Shown: positions 1-8,556 of the stretch, one piece after another
Layout: every line of letters begins with the position of its first letter
Position numbering within the stretch: position 1 is the first letter of the stretch
Source of the DNA: Bacillota bacterium
GTDB lineage: Bacteria > Bacillota > Clostridia > Christensenellales > Pumilibacteraceae
Length of the DNA stretch: 64,000 bases
Direction of reading: 5' to 3'
Assembly: GCA_009779975.1 (NCBI GenBank)
Contig: WRAY01000004.1
Coordinates: 1-64,000, forward strand
Notes under the pieces: model-generated
Told to the model about the DNA's origin: nothing
Database searches by the model: none
The model's input: the letters and a program-made list of their open reading frames with translations, nothing else
Made by a program: the position numbers and the translations under genes

Positions 1-88
1 ACCACCAACCACCAACCACCAACCACCAACCACCAACCACCAACCACCAACCACCAACCACCAACCACCAACCACCAACCACCAACCA
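1..88. repeat. Tandem heptamer array (CCACCAA)n
   Basis: About twelve perfect head-to-tail copies of the 7-bp unit CCACCAA run from the window edge to the base before the coaX ATG. The left end is cut by the window, so the true copy number is unknown. No Shine-Dalgarno sequence fits between array and ATG. The unit resembles arms of the interspersed heptamer repeats found elsewhere (for example near 16360, 54830 and inside the gene at 5630). It is not a CRISPR: there are no spacers. Confidence 0.95.
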
Positions 89-961
89 ATGATACTAACC
101 ATCGACATAGGCAACACCAACATCAAAGCGGGTGTTTTTAAAGATAACGAACTTATCGAGAGTTTCAAAGTAGCGGCACTTGCAAACAAAACAAGTGACG
201 AGTATTGGGCATTATCAAAAGATATTTTAAGAGGAAGGGGAATTGATGTTCGGGAAGTGAAAGGTGCAATAATTTCTTCAGTGAACCCCAATCTTAACTA
301 CACTATTGAAAATCTTATTTCCCACAATCTCGACATAAAACCATTTATAGTGGGTGCCGGAGTAAAAACCGGAATGAAAATTCACTACGACAACCCAAGA
401 GAATTAGGAACTGACCGTTTAGTAGGGGCAGTTGCAGCATATAATTTATATGGATTTTCTGTAGGGGCGCGCTCGCTGTTGGGTTCGGAACAAAACAGCG
501 GGCGGTCATTGACCGCATCTAAAAAAAATCAAAACAACCATAATTTCTCATTAAATTCCCTCGTTCCCTTAATAACAGTTGATTGCGGAACGGCAACAAC
601 TTTCAACGCAATCAGTGAGAAAGGAGAGTTTTTAGGCGGAGCAATCAGTATCGGTCTCAAATCGTGTGCTGACGGTCTCTCGACTGCCGCCGCCAAACTT
701 CCAAAAATTGAACTCTCACCCCCAGCAACAATCATCAATAAAACAACAATTTCAAACATGCAGGCAGGCGTCATCTATGGTTTTTGCGGAATGGTCGAGA
801 GCATCATAATGAGAATGAAACAAGAGTTAGGAGGGCGTGCAAAAGTCGTTGCAACGGGAGGCCTAAGCGAAGTAATAAAAGGGCACACCAATATTATTGA
901 TGTTGTCGACAGGGCATTGACTTTGAAAGGATTGAACTATATATATAATCTTAACGCATAA
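89..961 (+). CDS. coaX: Type III pantothenate kinase (CoaX)
   Basis: Phosphorylates pantothenate, the first step of coenzyme A synthesis, in the cytosol. The ASKHA-fold signatures are present: DIGNTNIKAG near residues 6-15, GTDRLVG at 107-113 and VDCGTATTF at 164-172. Family members are usually about 255 aa; this one is 290 aa because residues about 123-158, between the GTDR helix and the VDCGTA strand, are a low-complexity insert encoded by a repeat element. The ATG directly follows a heptamer array with no visible ribosome binding site. The stop codon lies inside another heptamer family unit (ACGCATA), so repeats touch both gene ends. coaBC, a later CoA step, lies at 60.5 kb but is not in the same operon. 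Function is well supported; whether the insert is tolerated is inferred from the intact frame. Confidence 0.93.
   Translation: MILTIDIGNTNIKAGVFKDNELIESFKVAALANKTSDEYWALSKDILRGRGIDVREVKGAIISSVNPNLNYTIENLISHNLDIKPFIVGAGVKTGMKIHYDNPRELGTDRLVGAVAAYNLYGFSVGARSLLGSEQNSGRSLTASKKNQNNHNFSLNSLVPLITVDCGTATTFNAISEKGEFLGGAISIGLKSCADGLSTAAAKLPKIELSPPATIINKTTISNMQAGVIYGFCGMVESIIMRMKQELGGRAKVVATGGLSEVIKGHTNIIDVVDRALTLKGLNYIYNLNA
455..562 (+). repeat. REP-like element inserted in-frame in coaX
   Basis: The stretch starts TGTAGGGGCGCGCTCG and contains GCGGGCGGTCATTGACCGC, the same words as the intergenic GTAGGGGC/GGTCAATGACCGCCC palindromes. It keeps the coaX frame and adds about 36 residues rich in Ser, Asn, Lys and Gln. 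Exact borders are approximate because the A-rich right part has no second copy to align. Confidence 0.8.
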
Positions 962-1051
962 ATGCATATCACATAACGCATAACGACAGTCAAATTGTTT
1001 TTACTAAATTCTAACATTCATTATGCGGTGTGCGTTTAGCGTTATGCGTTG
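953..1051. repeat. Heptamer inverted repeat (ACGCATA family), terminator-like
   Basis: The left arm (953-985) is built of units such as ACGCATA and ATGCATA; the right arm (1019-1051) holds the complement GCGTTAT GCGTTGA. The right arm is followed by a T-rich run, so the hairpin could terminate coaX transcription. The first unit supplies the coaX stop codon. Termination is inferred from shape only. Confidence 0.75.
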
Positions 1052-1100
1052 AATTTTTTTTACATATTTTTTTTCCCATTTACTCATAATACTTTTATTC

Positions 1101-1201
1101 AGCAACAACGCACAATGAACCGAAAAGTTATTTCTAACAATTTCTTTCATTGAGCGTTGACTGTTGAATAATATTCAACGCATTATGCGTTATGTGTTGA
1201 A
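1101..1201. repeat. Second ACGCATA-family heptamer cluster
   Basis: Degenerate units CAACGCACAATGAAC on the left and CATTGAGCGTTGACTGTTGAA plus CATTATGCGTTATGTGTTGA on the right, with an inner palindrome GTTGAATAATATTCAAC. Together with 953-1051 it fills most of the coaX to 1396 gap; the remainder is A/T-rich leader and promoter. Confidence 0.65.
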
Positions 1202-1254
1202 AAAACTAGTTTAGAAATTTTCAAAAATTTATGTTATTTTATATGTTATTTTAG

Positions 1255-1283
1255 TTGACATAAATTGTGTAAAATACTACACT
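1255..1283 (+). promoter_or_regulatory. Sigma-A promoter for the 1275-aa surface protein
   Basis: TTGACA (1255-1260), 17-bp spacer, TACACT (1278-1283). It gives an untranslated leader of about 105 nt before the ATG at 1396, which has a good ribosome binding site (AAAGGAGAG). A second TATAAT-like hexamer near 1305 lacks a clear -35. Confidence 0.65.
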
Positions 1284-1395
1284 AGTCTATGATTGTAATT
1301 AATCTTATAATGCAATGGTGTTGTTTTAGTGCAAAAAACTAGAAAAAAACACCAAAAGAGTACCTAGTGCTCAAGATAAAGGAGAGATAAATCAA

Positions 1396-4300
1396 ATGAA
1401 AAGAATTAGGCAAATGATAGCATTGATGCTGACCATGGTGTTAGCAATAGGCTTGCTTGTTGGAGGCGGTGTTTTGGCTATGGCAGACCCCGCTCCGAAT
1501 TTTGGGGCAACAGTTATTACTCCAAATGAATTGACCATTCAACAAACAGCCGCTCTTGGAAGTTTTGTTCCTATTGGAGTGGAGTCTACTGCGAATACTC
1601 TTGACCTTGCGGAAGTTGCTAATGTCACAGTCACTGCGCCAAACGCAGAAACTGCACTGCTTTCAAGACAATACAGAGAAACAGTAAGTGATGTTCGTCA
1701 CTATGATTGGGGCTTTTTTGCAACAATGACAGGTGTCTATAATGTTCGTTTTTCTGCCGGAGATGAGGCTTTTGACTTTAGCGTTCGTGTTAGCGCCGAA
1801 GGTGACTATGAGTTGAGAATTGCGCATGGAGGTGCTGCAATTCCATCGTTTTTAGCACATGGCGATGACATCTCTTTGGCAAGAGCAAACCTCTATTTCA
1901 GAGGAACTAGGCAAGGTGACGAATTTATTCGCTTGACTGAAGGCGTTGACTATGATTTGGAAATCCGCATCAACGGCCGCCCGATTCCTCGTGTTGACGG
2001 GAACTTGCCTGAGTATTATGAAAACGCTCAAGCAGGAACAAGAATAGTTGAATATGTTGCAAGACTTCGTGCTGAGAACGGACAACCTGTCGGCAGAGTT
2101 TTCACTCAGCAATTCACAGTTCGAGTTCAACACGGCTTTGAAAATGACAGCAATCCCTCGCTTTCAGTAGGAGCAGTTCCTGTTCATGCTTCAATCAACA
2201 CAAGAGTCACTCTTCCGGCAGCAACCGGAACTGACACTTTTGATGACAGAGTTTTCATCCAAGTTCGTGTGTTTGACCCAAGCAACAATCCTGTCAGATT
2301 TCCTTCTTATGTCAACAGACATGGTTTTAACGAAGGCGGAAATCAAGCGAGAGATAATAACGGCAACCTTCTCTATACCGGAACAGATCCAAACCGCACT
2401 CCTGTTTTAACAGATATTATTGAGTTTGACAATGTTCACCATATGTATTTCTATCCGTCAACAAACGGAACCTACAGAGTTGAATTCACCGCAATCAATG
2501 ACCAAGGAAGAACAAGTGCAACAATCACAAGAACTATTGAAGTTCGTGACAGAACTGCTCCGCTTCTTTATCATATTGATGAACACATGATTCCAAGAAA
2601 CTGGGGACACAATGTTTTGGTTGCAAACCCTGACCAAAATGCACTTGTCAGACATGTTGCATTAAGTCCAACCGACAGAACAATCAGAATTCCTTTCCCT
2701 CACTATGTCGACAATGTCCTAGGGACAAGACCGATTGTTTCTTTCACAATCAGAGACACTGTCAACAACAGAAACATCTTGACAATCAACAATATCAATC
2801 ACAGAATTTGGAACGAAACCTACAACAGATATGATGTCGGAACAGACGCAAGAGTTCAATTCCAAGCACAACACGCAACAAACGGTTGGGTTAATCCCGG
2901 TCACATTAACTGGATGTATTTCACTGATGACGGTTTTGATTTCAACTTCGATTGGTATCGTCCAAATCAAGCCGACGCTTCAGTTCGTGCCCCTGCCGGA
3001 AGATATGTCTTAACTTTCCAAGCAAGAGACATTCAACCAAACATCACAACACGAACCTATGACATCGTCCTTCATGAAACATGGACAGACACTCAAGTGC
3101 CCAGTATTGAAGAGTTCTCAACAGAAAGACTTGTGTTCTTAACTGATGAGGCAGTTTCTCATCAATTGCCGAATGCTCTAATCGTTGACAACGACGACAG
3201 ATTGAACATTGTCTATGGGGTTGTTTTCCAAGACAACAACGGAAATCCTGTCGGAACAAGAGAAAGAGTTTATGTCGGTCGTGGTGTTCATAGAATTCAC
3301 TATGATATCAATCTTGTTCTTGAAAACGGAGCAAACATTGAACTTTCTCAAAACTACTTGTGGTATTGGCCAAGAGGCTATGCCAGAAACTATGCAAACA
3401 GAGTTCCTGTTTCACTTAACGGTGTTTATCAAATGAGAGTTGTTGCAATGGTTGCTGACAGCGTTGGAAACACTGCAATTTGGGGCAACAACAGATCTCG
3501 CAATAGTGCCGGTGTCATGGAAGACAGAGATCATGGAACAACAATTGAATTTGTCATGGCAGGCAGAGTTCAAGCGGCAGTTGACCTTGACATTGACTAT
3601 AGCGGCTTTAACTACTACTATCAAGACCCTGTTGATTATCCATCGTTCCCTGTGAGACAACAGGCAGAACTTGGAAGACTTGAGTTTAACACCGGAACTT
3701 CGTTTGACTACAGAAACTTTAACGGCTTTGAACTTGTTCTGCGTCAAGACGGCAGTGACAGACCTATTCCTTTTGATTTCACAACTTGGACAAGAAGAAC
3801 AGGTCCTGCTGATGACCCAAACACAACAGCAACAGTAGTTGTTGAAAACATTGCTTTCACTCCCGGTGCCGACGGTGAATACACTTTGACTGCTCGTGCA
3901 TTTGACATCACCGGAAGAAGCAAAGTTCAAGTGTTTAGATTCCATGTCGGTGCTAATGGAAACGGAACTCCCCCTATCGTAGGGCATTCTTCTCCGGGAC
4001 TTCCAAGAACAGGATATATTCATGTGACTTATAGGCTTTTGCATGAAAGAGCACCTTTTAGTGAATTCTACGACGATAGTATTGAGCCTTATATCGTCAG
4101 AGAATTCAAAGACGCAGGACACTTCAGCCTCATGGGACTGGAACTTACTGCTCTTTCTGCGACAAGAACAATGCGTATCACAACCGGCTACAGAGCGGCT
4201 CTTCATGGTGATTTGCCTCATGAAGTTAGACCGGGTCACGCCGGATGGCGCAGACTTGGGCTGACAGACGAGTTCACTGCAACCGAGACAGGAAATCTTG

Positions 4301-5223
4301 TCTTTGCATTGCAAGGCGCTATGCCGACCTACAACTATGTTATCGTTCGTGACAGGTCGGGAGATGACTTGAGAAACTATGAAACAGACGATTTCATCAA
4401 CCACAGAGTTGTTCTTCCTCAAATCGTTGCTCACGCTGAACATGTGAATGCGCTTGATATAAGAGTTGAAATCAATCATCAAAGCAGCATCAGTCCTCTT
4501 ATTGTTCAAGAAGGGGTTTGGGAAAATCTCTACAGAGTCGGCGATACTCTTCATGGCTACAGAGTTGTTGACGGAGTTCGCTCTGCAACAAGCGAAGAAC
4601 TGGAACGCTCTCAAGCCGTCAGACATCGTGGAAATTCATTCTCATTCGAGCCGACTGAAAACGGTGAATTCACTATCACTTATATTGCAACAGTCGGAAG
4701 TTTGCCTGAAGTAAGACAATCTTTCAACATCAGAGTCGGAGCAATCACTCCTCCTCACTTCAATATTGTCGGAACTCACCAAGGTCTCAGACAAGGAAAT
4801 GAATTCAGGTTCTTGCCTTTGGAAATTATCGGTGATGATGATGAAGAAATAACTATCACAAGAAGATTAATCTCTCCTGCGGGTAACCATATTTATGATT
4901 TTTCAACAATTACGACAGACACTGATTTCTTAACAAGAGTAAGTGCTGATGAAGAAAATCCGTTTGAAATCAATGAAACAGGTAACTTTGTTGTTGAATA
5001 CACCGCAATCGACCGTCACGGCAACCGTTCTTATATAAGAAGAACAATCACTGTTACCGGAGATGGACCTTCAGGCGGAGGACCGCTTCGTGTTCTTCAA
5101 GTTGTCCTAATCATTGTTGGTTCGCTTCTAATTGCCGGTGTTCTTCTTTATTTCGTTCGATACAGAAAAGTTAAAGAAGTTCCGAAAGCAAAAGTAACAG
5201 AAACTGAAAAAGAAACAGAATAA
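1396..5223 (+). CDS. Large membrane-anchored surface protein with Ig-like repeats
   Basis: 1275 residues. A signal peptide (Lys/Arg, then hydrophobic, with MADP near residue 30) exports it. The long extracellular part is beta-rich and looks like repeated Ig/cadherin-like (DUF5011 or HYR-style) domains: segments ending in patterns such as EVRDRTAP and TYDIVLHE recur. It ends with a Gly/Ser linker, one membrane span (about residues 1233-1255: VLIIVGSLLIAGVLLYF) and a short charged tail of Lys and Glu. There is no LPXTG motif, so anchoring is by the span rather than sortase. A promoter and AAAGGAGAG site precede it and a hairpin terminator follows, so it is monocistronic. It shares its layout (ectodomain, span, inward tail) with the proteins at 16404 and 22648. 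Ligand and role are unknown. Confidence 0.85.
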   Translation: MKRIRQMIALMLTMVLAIGLLVGGGVLAMADPAPNFGATVITPNELTIQQTAALGSFVPIGVESTANTLDLAEVANVTVTAPNAETALLSRQYRETVSDVRHYDWGFFATMTGVYNVRFSAGDEAFDFSVRVSAEGDYELRIAHGGAAIPSFLAHGDDISLARANLYFRGTRQGDEFIRLTEGVDYDLEIRINGRPIPRVDGNLPEYYENAQAGTRIVEYVARLRAENGQPVGRVFTQQFTVRVQHGFENDSNPSLSVGAVPVHASINTRVTLPAATGTDTFDDRVFIQVRVFDPSNNPVRFPSYVNRHGFNEGGNQARDNNGNLLYTGTDPNRTPVLTDIIEFDNVHHMYFYPSTNGTYRVEFTAINDQGRTSATITRTIEVRDRTAPLLYHIDEHMIPRNWGHNVLVANPDQNALVRHVALSPTDRTIRIPFPHYVDNVLGTRPIVSFTIRDTVNNRNILTINNINHRIWNETYNRYDVGTDARVQFQAQHATNGWVNPGHINWMYFTDDGFDFNFDWYRPNQADASVRAPAGRYVLTFQARDIQPNITTRTYDIVLHETWTDTQVPSIEEFSTERLVFLTDEAVSHQLPNALIVDNDDRLNIVYGVVFQDNNGNPVGTRERVYVGRGVHRIHYDINLVLENGANIELSQNYLWYWPRGYARNYANRVPVSLNGVYQMRVVAMVADSVGNTAIWGNNRSRNSAGVMEDRDHGTTIEFVMAGRVQAAVDLDIDYSGFNYYYQDPVDYPSFPVRQQAELGRLEFNTGTSFDYRNFNGFELVLRQDGSDRPIPFDFTTWTRRTGPADDPNTTATVVVENIAFTPGADGEYTLTARAFDITGRSKVQVFRFHVGANGNGTPPIVGHSSPGLPRTGYIHVTYRLLHERAPFSEFYDDSIEPYIVREFKDAGHFSLMGLELTALSATRTMRITTGYRAALHGDLPHEVRPGHAGWRRLGLTDEFTATETGNLVFALQGAMPTYNYVIVRDRSGDDLRNYETDDFINHRVVLPQIVAHAEHVNALDIRVEINHQSSISPLIVQEGVWENLYRVGDTLHGYRVVDGVRSATSEELERSQAVRHRGNSFSFEPTENGEFTITYIATVGSLPEVRQSFNIRVGAITPPHFNIVGTHQGLRQGNEFRFLPLEIIGDDDEEITITRRLISPAGNHIYDFSTITTDTDFLTRVSADEENPFEINETGNFVVEYTAIDRHGNRSYIRRTITVTGDGPSGGGPLRVLQVVLIIVGSLLIAGVLLYFVRYRKVKEVPKAKVTETEKETE

Positions 5224-5241
5224 CATTAAATTCAAAACTCT

Positions 5242-5272
5242 TAAAGCGGTTCTGCCTTATTGAACCGCTTTA
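5242..5272 (+). terminator. Rho-independent terminator after the 1275-aa gene
   Basis: AAAGCGGTTC and GAACCGCTTT form a 10-bp perfect stem with a 9-nt loop, 20 bp after the stop codon, followed by a short T-containing tail. Confidence 0.8.
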
Positions 5273-5357
5273 ATTGTTGTTTGCAGCAACGAACGCATAA
5301 CGATTGAATTAATTAAAGCAGTACTAAAATTTGATATAAAAATGATTTTTTGTTTTG

Positions 5358-5548
5358 CGTCATTGCGAGAATTTGCAAAGATATTAGTTGTGAAAGGCGG
5401 GGGAGCATTATTGCAAATTTGAAGCAATCCGGTTAAGAGAGTTGAAAGAAAATCATTCTCTCCGCTGTCATAACTGATTGTTTCTACTTTGCGGGGCAAC
5501 TCCCTAGTTCTCTCTCATCTAACTACTCCACAAAACCTCGCAATTACG
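5358..5548. repeat. MITE-like element with CGTCATTGCGAG ends
   Basis: CGTCATTGCGAG (5358-5369) and CTCGCAATTACG (5537-5548) are terminal inverted repeats with one mismatch, bounding 191 bp. The inside holds GAAGCAATCCGG, a word that often accompanies CATTGCGAG in bacterial interspersed repeats. No open frame lies inside. It is the only copy in this window, so mobility is inferred from the ends. The rest of 5224-5629 shows only A/T-rich DNA and a heptamer word near 5290. Confidence 0.6.
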
Positions 5549-5629
5549 AGTTATCTCATTTTGTCATTATTATTCAGCACGCTCTGAATTAATTTTAAAT
5601 ATTTTATTTTTCGTCATGCGCTAAAAACC

Positions 5630-7183
5630 ATGAACATAACACTAACAATCAAAGATTTCTCTAGTGAGAAATTATCCGCATTCATAAACACTGTCGAAAA
5701 GGCAAGCGAATTCAAAAGGCTTGTCCACTTTTCGCATGACGAAAAGAGCCACTTCGATCGCTTTGGCTACACCTCTAAAGAAGGAAAGTTGAGCATAGTT
5801 TTCGACACAAAAGCACGCCTTTTAACCCTCACGGCAAGTGAGATGATAATCGAAAAATTCAAACCAAAACTTGAACTCCTTGAAAATCTTCCAACTCATC
5901 ACAAATCAACTCTTCCGCAAGAAAAAAAGCCAACCCTTCCTCAGAAAAAACCTCAAAGTTTCCCTCAAGAGAAAAAGTCAACTCTCCCTCAAACACCTTT
6001 TAAATCAACAAAGGAAATAGTAGTATCAAAAAAAACAATCCTCTGCGACAAAGAAAACCTTGGCAACAATCCAACAGAAGTTGTTAAGGGAGTGGGATTA
6101 ACAACACCGAAAAAAAGAAACGACAGCAAACCCATAGGTGTTGGCAATATCCGACCGCCTGTTAGTGCCGCAACGAACAACGGGCGGACAATGCTAGTCA
6201 CAAACACTGCTCAAAAAACAGCAGATCACCAACCGCCAACTGCCCAAAACACTCCCGAATATAAAAACGGCTTTTCACTAAAAAATTATCCTCCCGAAAA
6301 ACTCAACTCAGCGCTTGATAAAATCAAGTTGTTAAAAGGTGTTTTTGTTCGAGTTGACTATGCAACCCAAGACGCAACTTCCTACACTATCAGTGACAAC
6401 AAAAAAAACCGCATCTACTTAAGATACGCTGTGAAAAACAAGTCACTCCAAATCCAAGGAAAGGCATCCGACCTCTTTAAAGAGATTCAACTAATAGTCT
6501 ATAAAGGCACTGACTACAAAACCGCCGTTTCATCTTATATTCAGCAAAAGCAATCAAGCGAAGATGAATGGACAGAGGATGGCAGAGGTGCAGGGACGGA
6601 CACTGACCGCCCGAATAAAAAAATTATCAACCACCAACCACCAACCACCAATCACCAGCCGCCAAAACCAAAACCACCAACCCAGTCTGCAACAAACATT
6701 GAAAAGAAACTAAAGCGCCTAATTCCAAACGCATTTGACTATCTTAGTGAGCAATCAAAAAAAGAATTTACATTCGCCCTTATCGACATCCACAGCGAAC
6801 TGACAAGACTTAGTGACTACTCAGGTCTTCTCGTTTCGCCTTATCGCGGACTGGAAAGGCTTATCTATGATTTGCAGCAAGTAAAAGACATCAATGTCAA
6901 AATGATAGGACAAGGTTATGAAAAGAACGATGACGGCTCGTATACTCTCAAATTCGGATATCGCAAAAAAATCGATAGTTTAGTCTACAACGAAGTTATG
7001 TCAGCACTTTATTCCGAATACTTTGAAAAACGCAACTTCTATCTCCACTCCGACAACACTCTCTTAGGAGAACATCGCCGAATAAGCGAAAAAAGCGATG
7101 CCAAGAAAATCTTTGACAACCTTTTAACTCTCATTGACTACAATTGCAAAAAACTAAAAGAAATTGGGGTAGGAATAAAATAA
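5630..7183 (+). CDS. RnlA/LsoA-like HEPN RNase toxin, orphan
   Basis: 517 residues in three parts. Residues 1-87 and about 213-305 resemble each other (both open with an F/Y-x-x-EKL motif and have a beta-alpha TBP-like rhythm), as do the N-terminal and N-repeated domains of RnlA. Residues about 365-517 match the character of the Dmd-binding/catalytic domain: LIPNAFDYLSEQSKKEF, then SDYSGLLVSPYRGLERLI, then RNFYLH at 468-473. RNFYLH is the RN-x3-H form of the HEPN ribonuclease motif. The family cleaves mRNA and is neutralised by RnlB or phage Dmd. No antitoxin-sized gene lies beside it. The two inter-domain linkers are Pro/Gln/His-rich and made of repeat words (CACCAAC heptamers, ACTGACCGCCCG). 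No Shine-Dalgarno is seen. The family call is from remembered motifs, not alignment. Confidence 0.6.
   Translation: MNITLTIKDFSSEKLSAFINTVEKASEFKRLVHFSHDEKSHFDRFGYTSKEGKLSIVFDTKARLLTLTASEMIIEKFKPKLELLENLPTHHKSTLPQEKKPTLPQKKPQSFPQEKKSTLPQTPFKSTKEIVVSKKTILCDKENLGNNPTEVVKGVGLTTPKKRNDSKPIGVGNIRPPVSAATNNGRTMLVTNTAQKTADHQPPTAQNTPEYKNGFSLKNYPPEKLNSALDKIKLLKGVFVRVDYATQDATSYTISDNKKNRIYLRYAVKNKSLQIQGKASDLFKEIQLIVYKGTDYKTAVSSYIQQKQSSEDEWTEDGRGAGTDTDRPNKKIINHQPPTTNHQPPKPKPPTQSATNIEKKLKRLIPNAFDYLSEQSKKEFTFALIDIHSELTRLSDYSGLLVSPYRGLERLIYDLQQVKDINVKMIGQGYEKNDDGSYTLKFGYRKKIDSLVYNEVMSALYSEYFEKRNFYLHSDNTLLGEHRRISEKSDAKKIFDNLLTLIDYNCKKLKEIGVGIK
6145..6245 (+). repeat. Repeat-derived linker 1 in the RnlA-like gene
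   Basis: CGACCGCCTGTTAGTGCCG then AACGAACAACGGGCGG resembles a decayed REP palindrome, and GATCACCAACCGCCAACTGCC resembles the CCACCAA heptamer family. Both are translated in frame between the first two TBP-like domains. Confidence 0.5.
6595..6665 (+). repeat. Repeat-derived linker 2 in the RnlA-like gene
   Basis: GACACTGACCGCCCGAATAAA followed by ACCAACC heptamers (CCACCAA CCACCAA CCACCAA TCACCAG) encodes a His/Gln/Pro-rich linker before the HEPN domain. It matches the array at 1-88. Confidence 0.75.
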
Positions 7184-7350
7184 TATAGAGGGGGGGGGCT
7201 TATTGTTTATAAGGCATACCTAAATGAAGTTAGCAAAAGCGTGTTGAAATCGGATATGTCGGACGAAAAACTGTAGGGGCGGCATTCTGCCGCCCGCACA
7301 ATGTTATTCGTTGTTCACGAACCACCATCAAATAACGAACCAACAAAACT

Positions 7351-7436
7351 GTCACGGGGACTGACTCACTGACACGAAGAGCCCCGAAGGGGTTGAGGCA
7401 ATCCCTTGCCTCAATCAGAGTGTCTGTCCCCGTGAC
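7351..7436. repeat. Multi-hairpin element, copy 1
   Basis: Outer stem GTCACGGGGAC with GTCCCCGTGAC; inner hairpins GCCCC-GAA-GGGG and TTGAGGCA...TGCCTCAA. Copies 3 and 4 (9266 and 38566) are nearly identical; copy 2 (7550) differs by paired changes. Confidence 0.85.
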
Positions 7437-7549
7437 ATGAAGTGGGTAATTCGGATATCAGCCAGACACTACGGGGGCGGGTCAGTGACCGCCCGCACAA
7501 TGTTGCTTGTTGTTCACGAACCACCATCAAATAACGAACCAACAAAACT

Positions 7550-7637
7550 GTCATGGGGACTGACTCCTTGACACGATAGTGCCCCGAAGGGGTTGAAAAA
7601 TCTTGCATTTTTCAATCAAGGTGCCTGTCCCCATGAC
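7550..7637. repeat. Multi-hairpin element, copy 2 with compensatory changes
   Basis: The outer stem here is GTCATGGGGAC with GTCCCCATGAC, so the C-G pair of other copies is T-A. The second inner hairpin is TTGAAAAA...TTTTTCAA instead of TTGAGGCA...TGCCTCAA. GCCCC-GAA-GGGG is unchanged. Both stem substitutions preserve pairing. Confidence 0.85.
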
Positions 7638-7832
7638 ATGGAGTGGGTATTTAGGTGTGCCAAAAAAATTACTTGACGGGGTGAGCAACGCGAACCCGAA
7701 AAAAATAACAATATATTGTTGAATTATTTAGATACGCATTGTCACCCTTGCAAATGCTTTTAAAATGAAAATCACAACCATTTGTTTTTATATTGCATAG
7801 CATTTTACTTTTTACTCCTTACCTAAAATTTT

Positions 7833-8321
7833 ATGATAATTCTCGGAATTGATCCCGGTTATGCAACTCTTGGCTTCGGGGTGATAAAAAAAGAGACAAA
7901 CTCACTTGTCCCGATTGAATATGGTGTTGTGACAACTCCAAAGGACGAGAGTTTGCCTGTGCGGCTTGCGATGATTGATGAAAAAATCACTAAACTGCTC
8001 GCAAAACACAAACCCGATGCAGTCGCTTTGGAAGAATTATTTTTCGCTAAAAATGTGAAAACAGGAATTCAAGTTGCTCAAGCAAGGGGAGTTGTCGCAG
8101 TGTGTGCAATAAAAGCATGCGGAAACCTCTTTGAATACACCCCCCTTCAAGTAAAGCAGGCACTAACCGGAAACGGCAGAGCCGACAAACACCAAATCCA
8201 ATTCATGACAAAAGCAATACTAGGACTAGAGTGTATCCCTCGTCCGGACGATGCCGCTGATGCCCTTGCTGTTGCAATATGCCATGCAAACACGAATGAC
8301 TACTCGAAACGATATTTTTAA
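7833..8321 (+). CDS. ruvC: Crossover junction endodeoxyribonuclease RuvC
   Basis: Resolves Holliday junctions by paired nicking, working with RuvAB. 162 aa, normal length. Catalytic acids are visible: D7 in IDPGYATLGFG, the EE pair at 67-68 in ALEELFFAKN, and the PDDAADALAVAICH motif near the C terminus (the last catalytic Asp). ruvA and ruvB follow on the same strand, the usual ruv order, but 235 and 349 bp of repeats separate the genes, so co-transcription is uncertain. No Shine-Dalgarno sequence precedes the ATG. Confidence 0.97.
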   Translation: MIILGIDPGYATLGFGVIKKETNSLVPIEYGVVTTPKDESLPVRLAMIDEKITKLLAKHKPDAVALEELFFAKNVKTGIQVAQARGVVAVCAIKACGNLFEYTPLQVKQALTGNGRADKHQIQFMTKAILGLECIPRPDDAADALAVAICHANTNDYSKRYF

Positions 8322-8405
8322 ATTACAAAGGACAGTGGACAAAGGACAAATAAGGACAAATTAAATAATTAACATTTGTTCTCTGTCCACTGTAATTTGT
8401 AATTT
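8321..8405. repeat. Heptamer inverted repeat (GGACAAA family) after ruvC
   Basis: The left arm has units TTACAAA GGACAGT GGACAAA GGACAAA; the right arm is TTTGTTCTCTGTCCACTGTAA followed by TTTGTAATTT. The same family recurs at 10516-10587. The long hairpin could fold in RNA; the 7-bp period is plain. Confidence 0.85.
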
Positions 8406-8418
8406 ATTTATAATAGAA

Positions 8419-8535
8419 GCAAACCAAAGGTTGGTTTGCGACAACCTCAAAAGGTATAAAGCCCCGACGCTTGCGTCGGAAGGAAACGCCGAAGGCGTTT
8501 CGGGTGTAGGGCTTGCCCTGCGGTTTATTACCTTT
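8419..8535. repeat. Run of short hairpins upstream of ruvA
   Basis: Four small palindromes in a row: GCAAACC...GGTTTGC, CGACGC-TT-GCGTCG, AAACGCC-GAAG-GCGTTT and GTAGGGCTTGCCCTGC. They are open in the ruvA frame, which creates a false 42-residue N-terminal extension of ruvA from 8431. Confidence 0.65.
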
Positions 8536-8556
8536 TATTTTGTAATTTTATTTATT

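Larger units (their letters stand above)
7190..7668. repeat. Composite repeat block between the RnlA-like gene and ruvC
   Basis: The 649-bp gap 7184-7832 has no credible gene. It opens with GGGGCTTATTGTTTATAAGGCATACCT, shared with 38870-38895, and has a matching inverted end TTAGGTGTGCC near 7650-7664. Inside lie two REP palindromes (about 7272-7303 and 7469-7500), each followed by the linker GTTCACGAACCACCATCAAA TAACGAACCAACAAAACTGT, and each linker leads into an 86-88-bp multi-hairpin element. After the block, GGGGTGAGCAACGCGAACCCGA (about 7679-7700) is shared with 38750-38770; the last 100 bp are A/T-rich. Confidence 0.75.

Noticed and set aside
1-88. CRISPR array
   Set aside because: The repeat is 7 bp and strictly tandem with no spacers, and no cas gene is present.
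3412-4626. 404-codon open frame on the minus strand inside the 1275-aa gene
   Set aside because: It lies wholly opposite a clear exported protein, is Ser/Cys/Asn-rich with no motif, and has no ribosome site. The codon pattern of the plus-strand gene explains the lack of stops.
8431-8556. N-terminal extension of RuvA
   Set aside because: The 42 codons are hairpin repeat DNA, and RuvA proteins start at MI-x-LxG.
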